Origin: Lutibacter sp. B2
Lineage (GTDB): Bacteria > Bacillota > Clostridia > Peptostreptococcales > Thermotaleaceae
Direction: 5' to 3'
Assembly: GCA_015686845.1 (NCBI GenBank)
Contig: JADPRS010000020.1
Location: 1-64,000 of the forward strand
Length of the DNA: 64,000 nt
The position numbers and the translations under genes are program-made. Below the pieces are notes generated by a model. It worked only from the letters and a program-made list of their open reading frames with translations. It was not told the origin of the DNA and searched no databases. Shown piece after piece: positions 25,558-33,972 of the stretch. Position 1 is the stretch's first letter; the number at the start of each line of letters is the position of its first letter.

Positions 25558-26238
25558 ATGAAGTCAAAATTCATTCTTCTATTAGCTGTTCTAATGGCAT
25601 TGATTACAACTTTCCTATTTTATAACTATATGGAAACTTTAAATAAAGATCAAGTTGCCAATAGAAATACAGTTAATGTAGTTGTAGCCAAAGTAGATAT
25701 AAAAAAAGATCAAAAAATCTCAAAAGAAATGGTTTCATTCATAAAAATGCCTCAAAAAAGCACTCATCCACAGACAGTAAAAAGCTTTTCTGAAGTAGAT
25801 GGTTTCTTTGCAAATTCAGCCATAGCTAAAGGAGAACCTATTTTAAAACATCGACTGGCTAATGAAGCAAAAGAAAAAGTTTTTGTCAGCAAAAAAGTCA
25901 AAAATGGATATAGAGCTGTATCTATTGGGGTTAACTTAGTTCAATCCGTTACGAATTTAATTGAACCTGGGGACTATGTGGATATAGTATTTAGCGAAGA
26001 ACAAAAAATAAATCATGATCAGACCATTATAAATACACAACTACTTTTACAAAACGTTTATGTTTTAGCTGTTGGCAGAAGAATGATTGAATCTACATCA
26101 GAAGATTCTCATATTGAATATGCTTCTGTAACCCTAGAGTTAAATCCAACAGATTCAGTTGCATTAATAAATGCACATGAAAAGGGAAACATTCATTTAA
26201 TTCTTCACAGCAGAATTATTCCACCAAAGGGAGTATGA
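25558..26238 (+). CDS. cpaB: CpaB/RcpC-like pilus assembly protein (SAF domain)
   Basis: The 226-residue protein has an N-terminal membrane helix (FILLLAVLMALITTFLFY) and a SAF-type domain (VVAKVDIKKDQKISKEMV), then the RcpC/CpaB region (GYRAVSIGVN, LIEPGDYVDIVF). In Gram-negative bacteria CpaB sits in the periplasm by the secretin; here it is an extracytoplasmic membrane protein that may bind cell wall. It starts 8 bp after tadG with the SD AGGTGAAAAG. Family secure. Confidence 0.9.
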   Translation: MKSKFILLLAVLMALITTFLFYNYMETLNKDQVANRNTVNVVVAKVDIKKDQKISKEMVSFIKMPQKSTHPQTVKSFSEVDGFFANSAIAKGEPILKHRLANEAKEKVFVSKKVKNGYRAVSIGVNLVQSVTNLIEPGDYVDIVFSEEQKINHDQTIINTQLLLQNVYVLAVGRRMIESTSEDSHIEYASVTLELNPTDSVALINAHEKGNIHLILHSRIIPPKGV

Positions 26239-26242
26239 ATCT

Positions 26243-26968
26243 ATGAAAAAAAAAATAATTGCAGTTTGTAGTGCAAAAGGCGGGGTAGGAAAATCTGTTC
26301 TAGCTGTAAATCTTGCAGTTGCATTATCTAAGAAAAAATTTAAAACAACCGCTATAGATGCATCATTTCAATTTGGAAATCTCCATGTAATTATGGATTT
26401 ACATCCAATGTTTACTATACATGATGCAGTAGAACAAATAAATGAACTAGATGAAAACCTTATTTTCTCTTACCTTAGTCCTCATGATAGCGGTGTATAC
26501 GTTTTACCTGCTCCTTCTAAGCCTGAATATGCTGATTTAATTTCCTATGATTCATTAAATAAAATATCGAACCTATTACTTTCTAATTCTGATTATTTAG
26601 TTGTGGATACACCCCCAGGACTTACAGAACACAATTTAAATTTTATAGAAAAAGCTGATCATATTCTTATTGTTACAGATTTAGAAATGACTTCCCTAAA
26701 AAATACAAAATCAATGATTTCAGTATTTAACGCCTTAGGTTTAGGTGAAAAAATTAAAATCATTGTAAACCGTTCTACTATGAAAAGCTTAATAAAAGCA
26801 AAAAATGTACCACAAATTTTAGGAGAAGAATCTTTATTATATATTCCAAATGATTTTAAGCTCGTATCAAAATCTATAAACATTGGAATTCCATTTGTTA
26901 TTCATTATCGAAGGTCAGATATTTCAAAGTCCATTTTTAATATTGCTGATCTTATTTCTGAAGATTGA
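26243..26968 (+). CDS. tadZ: TadZ/CpaE-like ParA/MinD ATPase
   Basis: The 241-residue MinD-like ATPase has a deviant Walker A (SAKGGVGKS), VVDTPPG as switch motif and EKADHILIVTD. TadZ places the pilus machine at a site on the membrane. The usual N-terminal receiver-like domain of CpaE is absent, so it is of the short type. The C-terminus ends with a helix that could bind membrane. It lies 4 bp after cpaB. Confidence 0.9.
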   Translation: MKKKIIAVCSAKGGVGKSVLAVNLAVALSKKKFKTTAIDASFQFGNLHVIMDLHPMFTIHDAVEQINELDENLIFSYLSPHDSGVYVLPAPSKPEYADLISYDSLNKISNLLLSNSDYLVVDTPPGLTEHNLNFIEKADHILIVTDLEMTSLKNTKSMISVFNALGLGEKIKIIVNRSTMKSLIKAKNVPQILGEESLLYIPNDFKLVSKSINIGIPFVIHYRRSDISKSIFNIADLISED

Positions 26969-26987
26969 TAAAGGAGGAGGACTACAA

Positions 26988-28400
26988 ATGAATCTTCTTG
27001 AAAAAATGAAAAATAAAAATAAGAAACAAGCGCCTCCTGCTCCCTCTATTGATAAAAATTTAGAAGAAAATAGGGTTTTATTAAATGCTAATAAACCTGT
27101 AGATTTAGGTTCTACTTCTAACGCTACTTCTAATAACAAAGATAAAAATAAAGAATTAAAAAAAAGATTACAAAAACAAATTCTAACGGAAATGAAAAAA
27201 GATTCTATTGAAAATATCATTGACAAAATCCATGAAATGGCTGTTGACATCATAAAAGAAGATGAATCTTTTTTAGGAAAAGTAGATATAAAAAAAATAG
27301 TAGATGAGATCATTAATAATCTTACTGGTTATGGACCTATTAACCCTCTATTATTAGACCCAGATATTACTGAAATAATGGTAAATGGGCCTCATCAAGT
27401 ATATGCTGAGCGAAAAGGTAAGCTAGAATTAACAGATATAAAATTTGAAGATCATGACCATGTAATGCATATTATCGAAAAAATTGTATCCCCTTTAGGT
27501 AGAAGAATTGACGAAAGCAGCCCAATGGTAGATGCGAGATTGCCTGATGGTTCTCGTGTTAATGCGATTATCCCTCCTTTAGCATTAAATGGGCCTACCA
27601 TTACTATTCGTAAATTCTCTAAAGACCCTTTTCAAATAGATGATTTGGTTCGTTTTGGTACACTTACTAGGGAAATGGCTATTTTTGTAGAAGCTTGTGT
27701 AAAGGCAAAGCTCAATATTTTTATAAGTGGCGGAACCGGTTCTGGAAAGACAACAACACTTAATGTTCTTTCTTCTTTTATTCCAGATAACGAGAGAATT
27801 ATTACCATAGAAGATGCAGCTGAACTACAATTATCTCAAGATCATGTAGTTTCCCTAGAGTCTCGTCCTCCTAATATTGAGGGCAAAGGAGAAATTACCA
27901 TTCGTGATTTAGTCCGAAATTCACTTCGTATGAGACCGGAACGAATTGTTGTAGGTGAGGTACGTGGTGGAGAAGCCCTTGATATGCTGCAAGCTATGAA
28001 CACAGGACACGATGGTTCATTAGCAACCGGACATTCTAACAGCCCTAGAGATATGATTGCCCGTTTGGAAACCATGGTTTTAATGGCTGGAATGGATTTG
28101 CCTGTTAAAGCCATAAGAGAACAGATTGGAAGTGCTATAGACCTGATCATTCAACAGTCACGGTTAAAAGATGGTTCTAGAAAAATCACCAACATAACAG
28201 AAGTACAGGGACTTGAGGGAGATGTAATTGTTTTGCAGGATATTTTTGTATTTAAACAACAAGGGGTAGATGAAGAAGGGAAAATTATTGGAAATCTAAT
28301 TCCTACAGGTATTCGTCCTAAATTTTATGAAAATCTAATACATTGCGGCATTCATATTCCTTCTACAGTATTTATGGAAAAGGAGGATTGGAAGCTATGA
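26988..28400 (+). CDS. tadA: TadA/CpaF secretion ATPase
   Basis: The 470-residue hexameric ATPase of the GspE/VirB11 family powers pilus extension (and maybe retraction). Visible are the family block ITEIMVNGP, Walker A GGTGSGKTT, the Walker B region RPERIVVGEVRGGE and the His-box MNTGHDGSLATGHSN. A Lys/Asn-rich linker opens the protein. The ATG at 26988 has the SD AAGGAGGAGG; the reading frame is open upstream into tadZ but without ribosome site. It overlaps tadB by 4 bp (ATGA). Confidence 0.95.
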   Translation: MNLLEKMKNKNKKQAPPAPSIDKNLEENRVLLNANKPVDLGSTSNATSNNKDKNKELKKRLQKQILTEMKKDSIENIIDKIHEMAVDIIKEDESFLGKVDIKKIVDEIINNLTGYGPINPLLLDPDITEIMVNGPHQVYAERKGKLELTDIKFEDHDHVMHIIEKIVSPLGRRIDESSPMVDARLPDGSRVNAIIPPLALNGPTITIRKFSKDPFQIDDLVRFGTLTREMAIFVEACVKAKLNIFISGGTGSGKTTTLNVLSSFIPDNERIITIEDAAELQLSQDHVVSLESRPPNIEGKGEITIRDLVRNSLRMRPERIVVGEVRGGEALDMLQAMNTGHDGSLATGHSNSPRDMIARLETMVLMAGMDLPVKAIREQIGSAIDLIIQQSRLKDGSRKITNITEVQGLEGDVIVLQDIFVFKQQGVDEEGKIIGNLIPTGIRPKFYENLIHCGIHIPSTVFMEKEDWKL

Positions 28401-29359
28401 TATTTTTAGTCCTTATTTCCTTTCTCTTTTCATCTTATATTTTATTTACGATTATATTAAATAGATTGTTTTTTTCAAGAAAACGATTTCAAAAAAGGAT
28501 TCAGTCTTATTTGCTAGATCAAGATCAAAAGCCTTTAGAGAGACAAACTTTTAATGTTTTCGTTCAGTTTCAAATGATGAATAAAAAAATCAAAAAACAA
28601 TTGCCTTCAATAAATTCAAGTGAAAAGCTTGAAACTATATTAAATAGATCTGGCATTCCTTTAAAACCTGAAGAATTCATCCTATTTCAATGGATGTCTG
28701 CTACATTTTTGGGCTGTTTATTTTATATCATTGTTGCAAATATTTTCGTTCTTTTCATAGGGGGTATTTTAGGATATATACTACCTAAATTGTTTTTAAA
28801 ACATAAAGAACAAAAACGATTGGTAAAATTTAACCAAGGTCTTCCCGATATGATTACTATTGTTATAGGTTCCTTGAGAGCAGGTTTTAGCTTTCTCCAA
28901 TCATTAAAATCTGTTGTAGAAGAATCCGATTCTCCTATTAAAGAAGAGATTAACTTAATATTAAAAGAAATGCAGTATGGAGAAAATATAGAAAATGCAC
29001 TATATCATCTTCAAGAAAGAATGCCTAGTCATGACCTCGAACTTATGATTCAGTCCATACTTATTCAAAGGCAAGTAGGCGGAAACTTAGCCACCATATT
29101 AGATACAATCGTACAAACCATTCGAGATAGAAATGCAATAGAGCGTCAAGTTATTACCCTTACTGCTCAAGGAAGGTTATCTGGCATCATCGTTGGATTC
29201 CTACCTGTTATACTTGGTTTTGTTATATCTCTTATCAATCCAGATTATATCCGCCCTTTATTTATACATCCAGCTGGGCGTATAATGATTGGCATAGGGA
29301 TTTTTCTACAAATTATTGGGTTTATATTAATTAGAAAACTAACTACAATCGAGGTGTAA
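28397..29359 (+). CDS. tadB: TadB inner-membrane platform protein (GspF type)
   Basis: The 320-residue protein has N-terminal and middle membrane segments, a T2SSF domain (LPDMITIVIGSLRAGFSFLQSL), and a C-terminal pair of helices, as in TadB. It forms with TadC the platform rotated by the ATPase. The ATG at 28397 overlaps the tadA stop, with the SD AGGAGG. Confidence 0.92.
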   Translation: MIFLVLISFLFSSYILFTIILNRLFFSRKRFQKRIQSYLLDQDQKPLERQTFNVFVQFQMMNKKIKKQLPSINSSEKLETILNRSGIPLKPEEFILFQWMSATFLGCLFYIIVANIFVLFIGGILGYILPKLFLKHKEQKRLVKFNQGLPDMITIVIGSLRAGFSFLQSLKSVVEESDSPIKEEINLILKEMQYGENIENALYHLQERMPSHDLELMIQSILIQRQVGGNLATILDTIVQTIRDRNAIERQVITLTAQGRLSGIIVGFLPVILGFVISLINPDYIRPLFIHPAGRIMIGIGIFLQIIGFILIRKLTTIEV

Positions 29360-29363
29360 ACCA

Positions 29364-30248
29364 ATGATCTATTTAACTTTTTTCTGTACCATTACCCTTT
29401 TCATTCTTCTACTTATTACTCTAATAGATGAGAAGAAAAAAAGTAAAAAGATAAATATTGATTTAAATAAAAAGGAAGATTCTCCTTCTTTCTTAAATAG
29501 AATCCTATATCCTTCTTTTAAAAAATGGAAAAGAGACTTTAGAAAAAAGATTTCAGGTGAAAAACAAAAAAAGATAGAAGTTAAACTATTACAAGCTGGA
29601 AATCCTTTTGGCATGACACCAGTAGATTTTCGTTTACTTCAAATTACCCTTAGTATATTCCTTCCAATTACATTTGGAATTTTAGGGACTTTATTGAGTA
29701 TGAAACTTAAATTTATTATACTATTTGTTCTATTAGGTATTGTACTTGCCTTTTTTCTGCCTCATCTGTATTTAGTTCAAAAAACAAAGGAACGCACTAG
29801 AAAAGCGATAAAAGAATTGCCAGATGTAGTTGACCTGCTGACAGTTAGCTTAGAAGCTGGTTTGGGATTTGATTTAGCACTTCATAAATTAGTTTCAAGA
29901 ACAAATGGAATTTTATGTAATGAGTTTCATCGTTGTTTAGAAGAAATTCGTTTAGGAAAACCAAGAAGAGAATCTTTAAAAGAAATTACAACTCGTCTAG
30001 TAATCGAAGAGCTAAATATACTGATCAGCAGCATTTTGCAAGCTGAAAAACTGGGTATTAGTATGGTTCGTATCCTTAGAATACAATCTAATGAAATTCG
30101 TAATAAAAGAAAACAAAGGGCTGAAGAACAAGCTATGAAAGCTCCTATTAAAATGCTCTTTCCCCTTGTTTTTTTCATTTTTCCTACTTTATTTATTGTA
30201 TTACTAGGCCCTGCTATTATTCAATTTGTTACTATATTTAAGAATTAA
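29364..30248 (+). CDS. tadC: TadC inner-membrane platform protein (GspF type)
   Basis: The 294-residue partner of TadB has an N-terminal helix, a central double helix (about 95-140) and a T2SSF domain (KELPDVVDLLTVSLEAGLGFDLAL), with a C-terminal helix pair (ending LLGPAIIQFVTIF). It is the last gene of the operon, 4 bp after tadB, and is followed by a hairpin and the convergent c-di-GMP enzyme gene. Confidence 0.92.
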   Translation: MIYLTFFCTITLFILLLITLIDEKKKSKKINIDLNKKEDSPSFLNRILYPSFKKWKRDFRKKISGEKQKKIEVKLLQAGNPFGMTPVDFRLLQITLSIFLPITFGILGTLLSMKLKFIILFVLLGIVLAFFLPHLYLVQKTKERTRKAIKELPDVVDLLTVSLEAGLGFDLALHKLVSRTNGILCNEFHRCLEEIRLGKPRRESLKEITTRLVIEELNILISSILQAEKLGISMVRILRIQSNEIRNKRKQRAEEQAMKAPIKMLFPLVFFIFPTLFIVLLGPAIIQFVTIFKN

Positions 30249-30274
30249 ATGAAAGGGTATCTCTACCCTTTCAT
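30249..30274. terminator. Hairpin between tadC and the convergent c-di-GMP enzyme gene
   Basis: ATGAAAGGGTA and TACCCTTTCAT form an 11-bp stem with a 4-nt TCTC loop, beginning just after the tadC stop. U tracts are weak on both strands (TTTAATT on the minus side), so efficiency is uncertain. Confidence 0.6.
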
Positions 30275-30283
30275 CATGTGTAC

Positions 30284-32542
30284 TTACACTGAACATTCAT
30301 CTATCTTATTTTCGTATTCATCCTCACAAATGGTTTGAATAAATAGATCTACTAAACCAGGATCGAATTGAGTCCCTTTATTTTTTCTTAGTTCTTCAAA
30401 AGCTTGTTCTTGAGATAATGCATTTCTATATGGACGATCCGATGTCATTGCATGGTATGTGTCTGCAATACATACAATTCTAGCATATAGTGGGATATCT
30501 TCTCCAGATAGTCCATCCGGATATCCTCTTCCATCCCATCTTTCATGATGGTTTCTAACACACGAAACAATCCCTGCATTCTTTACAATATATTTTACAA
30601 TACTATTTCCTAATAGGGTATGATTCTTAACAATTGTAAATTCTTCATCCGTCAGCTTCCCTGGTTTATGTATAATATCATCAGGAATTCCAATTTTACC
30701 ACAGTCATGTAATAATGCACCTATTCGTATTATATATTTATCCTGTTTTAATAATTTTAGTTTTTCTGCTAATAAAAGTGAGTATTTTGCCACCATCTCA
30801 GAATGTTTTCCTGTATATACATCCTTTGCATCGATGGCTGCAGTTAGTGCAAATGCTGAATTCATAAGCAGTTCTTGTTTTTCAAATTCATCATAATTTT
30901 TCTCCAATAATTCATCCATCTCTTTATTATAAATATAAGATTTATTTCTCCCATTTTGCTTTGAAAAATACAAAGCCTTGTTTGCTTTTTCTACTAAATT
31001 CTCTGCATCTGATGCATCAAAAGGATACGTAGCTAAACCATTACTCACAGTAACGGTAAGATAACTCACATATTCGCCAAGTTTTTTTGATTTCATAATA
31101 TTAACTCTAATTTTCTCAGCAGTCTGAAAAATTTGTTCTAAAGTACCACTTTCTAATAGTACTGCAAACTCTTCTCCTCCATATCGAAAAACAAACTCAG
31201 ACTCTTTTACAGATTCTTTTATAACATTTGCAACTTCCTTTAGAATCATATCTCCTGTCGTATATCCATAAGTATCATTTAAAGCCTTAAATTTATCAAT
31301 ATCACAAATCAAAAGGGTTAGTGGTTTTATTCCTTGTGATATTTTATTATTTAAGCACTCATAAAAATATCTATGATTATATAATGATGTAAGATCATCC
31401 GTATTTGAAATAATTTTAAGATTTTCATTTTCTTTTTTATGTTTGTAAATACTATCAGTCATTTGATTAAATGCGCTTCCTAAACGAACAATTTCATTGG
31501 GTCCTTTTACATTCACATGAACCAAAGATTGATTTTGACTTATTTTTGTAATTTCTTTTTCAAGGTTTTGAATAGGGTTTATAATATTATTTTTCAATTT
31601 TAAACTAATGAAAAGAATTAAACTACAAGATATTAATAAAATTTCAAAGGTGTTTCTTCTTATAAAGCTTAGTGTAGAAAAAAAGAGATCTCTCGATTCA
31701 ATAACACCCATATATCCCAATTCTTTATTTGAGATATCTTGTATAGACATGCTTCCAATAATCTTTGTTTTTCCAAGTTCAACTACACGTTTTTTCTTTA
31801 TTTGCTTAATTATATGTGAATTATTTTTTACTTCTTCATTTATTTGTTCCTCTGTAATAACCCTATTATCGTATAAAAAGATCACTTCATTTGAAATCAA
31901 CTGATCATGGTGTAAAAAAAATACAGTGTATCCAAATTGTTGTTCTATCTCCTTAACAAATTCAAAGGTGATTTTTTTCCCAAAAATGACAATTCCCCTA
32001 GAAGGTCCTTCATAATTTGACTTGATGATAGGCGCAAATCCTATCATGTATAAATTTCCATTCACCTCTTTTATCCCTTTAAACGTATCATTTGAATCAT
32101 AATAATCTTTATTGACTAATTTATGTATTGTTTTATCTTCTAATAATTCTGAACCATCCTTATCTTGTAACCCGTATTCTGCTACTATTTCCTTATTTTT
32201 ATCAGCTACAACAATTAAATCCATATCTAAATCACTAGGAATATAATCTAAAAAATTTTCTTTAAACCATACCTTATCTTTTTGCTCTATTTTCTCATAT
32301 GTATCATCCCATATTGCATAGTCTTTTGCTAAAGTTTCAATTTCTAAATTCTTAGATTGAAAAATTTTATATGCTTGCTGGGTTTTATCTAATATATTTT
32401 TCTCTTCTATTGCTGAAAAATACTTAGAAACCATAATATTATTAAAAACCAAAAAAACGATTATTGGTATAATTCCAACCAGCAGCAATGCATTGTTAAC
32501 TTTAAAGCCTAAACTATTAAAATAATATTTTAATTTTTTCAT
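30284..32542 (-). CDS. CHASE4-HAMP-GGDEF-HD-GYP c-di-GMP metabolism protein
   Basis: The 752-residue protein has two membrane segments around an extracytoplasmic CHASE4-like sensor (DYAIWDDTYE), HAMP, a GGDEF domain with an intact RYGGEEF active site (c-di-GMP synthesis) and an HD-GYP domain with HDCGKIGIPD and HHERWDGRGYPDG (c-di-GMP hydrolysis). Both halves look catalytically complete, so the net direction may depend on signal. It converges on the riboswitch-controlled pilus operon and may tune its ligand. The start is ATG 32542 (MKKLKYY), after the SD GGAGGAG; the ATG at 32563 has no SD. Start spacing is long, so the exact start is less certain than the product. Confidence 0.93.
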   Translation of the reverse strand: MKKLKYYFNSLGFKVNNALLLVGIIPIIVFLVFNNIMVSKYFSAIEEKNILDKTQQAYKIFQSKNLEIETLAKDYAIWDDTYEKIEQKDKVWFKENFLDYIPSDLDMDLIVVADKNKEIVAEYGLQDKDGSELLEDKTIHKLVNKDYYDSNDTFKGIKEVNGNLYMIGFAPIIKSNYEGPSRGIVIFGKKITFEFVKEIEQQFGYTVFFLHHDQLISNEVIFLYDNRVITEEQINEEVKNNSHIIKQIKKKRVVELGKTKIIGSMSIQDISNKELGYMGVIESRDLFFSTLSFIRRNTFEILLISCSLILFISLKLKNNIINPIQNLEKEITKISQNQSLVHVNVKGPNEIVRLGSAFNQMTDSIYKHKKENENLKIISNTDDLTSLYNHRYFYECLNNKISQGIKPLTLLICDIDKFKALNDTYGYTTGDMILKEVANVIKESVKESEFVFRYGGEEFAVLLESGTLEQIFQTAEKIRVNIMKSKKLGEYVSYLTVTVSNGLATYPFDASDAENLVEKANKALYFSKQNGRNKSYIYNKEMDELLEKNYDEFEKQELLMNSAFALTAAIDAKDVYTGKHSEMVAKYSLLLAEKLKLLKQDKYIIRIGALLHDCGKIGIPDDIIHKPGKLTDEEFTIVKNHTLLGNSIVKYIVKNAGIVSCVRNHHERWDGRGYPDGLSGEDIPLYARIVCIADTYHAMTSDRPYRNALSQEQAFEELRKNKGTQFDPGLVDLFIQTICEDEYENKIDECSV

Positions 32543-32626
32543 ATAAATTGAAGTCTCCTCCATAAAATAACATTTTTTTGTTTAATTTCACAAATAATTC
32601 TTAAACTAATTTTAACATATACCTGT

Positions 32627-33784
32627 TAGGGACGGTTAATAATTTTTCTATATATATCAAATATACACTTTCATATAAATTTCTCAGCAACTCCCTATTT
32701 CTAACCATTTCAATCCATTTATAAGCATCACAAATAATCTGCGCCCCACAAACCCAGATTGAATAAATCTATTTAGTTTTTTTTTATACTACTTCACGCC
32801 ATATAAAATCATCTATTATTTTATTATACCTACTATTTCCCATCACAATTTCTACTGCCATTGTGCATAAACTTGATATTCTTGAACTAGTTATATTTCC
32901 TATAACTTTACATATATCCTTATGTGCAAAATTGCAAAATCGCTTCATCAATAAAGCAACTAACGCTCTGCTAATTGTAGCTTCTTTATTGTATTTTATA
33001 TATATTTTCTTCTCTTCTATTTTTGTATATGCTGCTACATATTTTACTATATCATTCGGGGTATAGTCTCTCTTATGGATCACTCTTTCACTTCTGTATT
33101 CTGTTTCCTCATTTGTAAATTCTACTTCCATATTTATTTCTTCATTTTTGTATCCTAACACAAATTGTAAATATTGTTCTCTAGCTTTATTTACTTTATT
33201 GCTAAATAAACTCATCACATATTTTGCATCTACTATGTCCTTCGAATCCTTTTTTAATCCTAAATATAAATTCAAGGTAGAATACTTGTATTTTTGCGGT
33301 TTCTTCTTATATTTTTTTATATCTGTAGGATTTGAATGAATATATGCTGATAGTGTTATTAAATATTTTTCTGAATCTATTATTTTACTTTTAAATCTGT
33401 CTTGAAATACATGTCCATGTCTTTTATATTTTCGGTTAAAGTATCCTGCATAGGAGAAATTTATTCCATGCATTATTTTTGATATATCGGCTCCATTTGA
33501 ATCTATTATTAGATGTCCATGGTTGTCCATAAGACAATAGGCATATACTTTGAACCCAAACTTTTTCGTATGTTTTTTTATTAAATCCAAATATCTGTCT
33601 TTATCTTCATTTTCTTTAAATAGTTGTATTTCACTTATACTTCTAACCATAACATGAAATATAGAATCATTGCTTTTTAATCTAGCTATTCTAGGCATAC
33701 TATCATCCTCTCTTTGTTTGATAATAGTATACCTAGTTTTATTTATAATATTCTCATGTATCTCTATTTTGTTAACCGTCCCTA
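32627..33784. mobile_element. Y1 (REP-type) transposase element with 13-bp inverted ends
   Basis: TAGGGACGGTTAA at 32627-32639 is repeated as its reverse complement TTAACCGTCCCTA at 33772-33784. They bracket one transposase gene, giving a unit of about 1.16 kb. Classical IS200/IS605 elements lack such inverted ends, but REP-associated transposases act on short flanking palindromic sequences, and GGGACGGTT-type repeats are, as I recall, frequent near such genes in Clostridia. No target duplication is visible. Confidence 0.65.
32784..33698 (-). CDS. REP-associated tyrosine transposase (RAYT), IS200-like Y1 type
   Basis: The 304-residue protein begins MPRIARLKSN and has the HUH core (CLMDNHGHLII) and the region with the likely catalytic Tyr (FQDRFKSKIIDSEKYLITLSAYIHSNP) of the Y1 transposase superfamily. 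About 100 C-terminal residues look like a DnaA-type helix-turn-helix domain (ATISRALVALLMKRF ... KVIGNITSSRISSL), as in some RAYTs. It would nick single-stranded palindromic repeats. The ATG at 33698 has the SD GAGAGGATG; a longer reading frame upstream runs through the inverted repeat. It appears intact. Confidence 0.88.
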   Translation of the reverse strand: MPRIARLKSNDSIFHVMVRSISEIQLFKENEDKDRYLDLIKKHTKKFGFKVYAYCLMDNHGHLIIDSNGADISKIMHGINFSYAGYFNRKYKRHGHVFQDRFKSKIIDSEKYLITLSAYIHSNPTDIKKYKKKPQKYKYSTLNLYLGLKKDSKDIVDAKYVMSLFSNKVNKAREQYLQFVLGYKNEEINMEVEFTNEETEYRSERVIHKRDYTPNDIVKYVAAYTKIEEKKIYIKYNKEATISRALVALLMKRFCNFAHKDICKVIGNITSSRISSLCTMAVEIVMGNSRYNKIIDDFIWREVV

Positions 33785-33825
33785 TCACTACCTATCACCT
33801 ATCACCTATCACCTATCACCTATCA
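33781..33825. repeat. CCTATCA heptamer tandem repeat at the element end
   Basis: Five perfect contiguous copies of CCTATCA (33791-33825), plus one copy at 33781-33787 separated by CTA. The first copy overlaps the inverted repeat end (TTAACCGTCCCTA). The array probably arose by slippage or repeated events at the transposase element border. Confidence 0.85.
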
Positions 33826-33972
33826 CTACACTATATTGCTTTTGACTTCTATAAACTAGAAAAAATCGAAGATTAACCTTGGATTTTTTTTATTCATATG
33901 TCTAATACAAATTAGAATACTTAATATTTATGCCTTTTACTTTTATTTCAGATTTAAAAATACGAGCATAGT

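Noticed and set aside
33781-33825. CCTATCA repeats as a CRISPR-like or regulatory array
   Set aside because: The units are contiguous heptamers with no spacers and no cas genes nearby. They are simple tandem repeats at the border of the transposase element.
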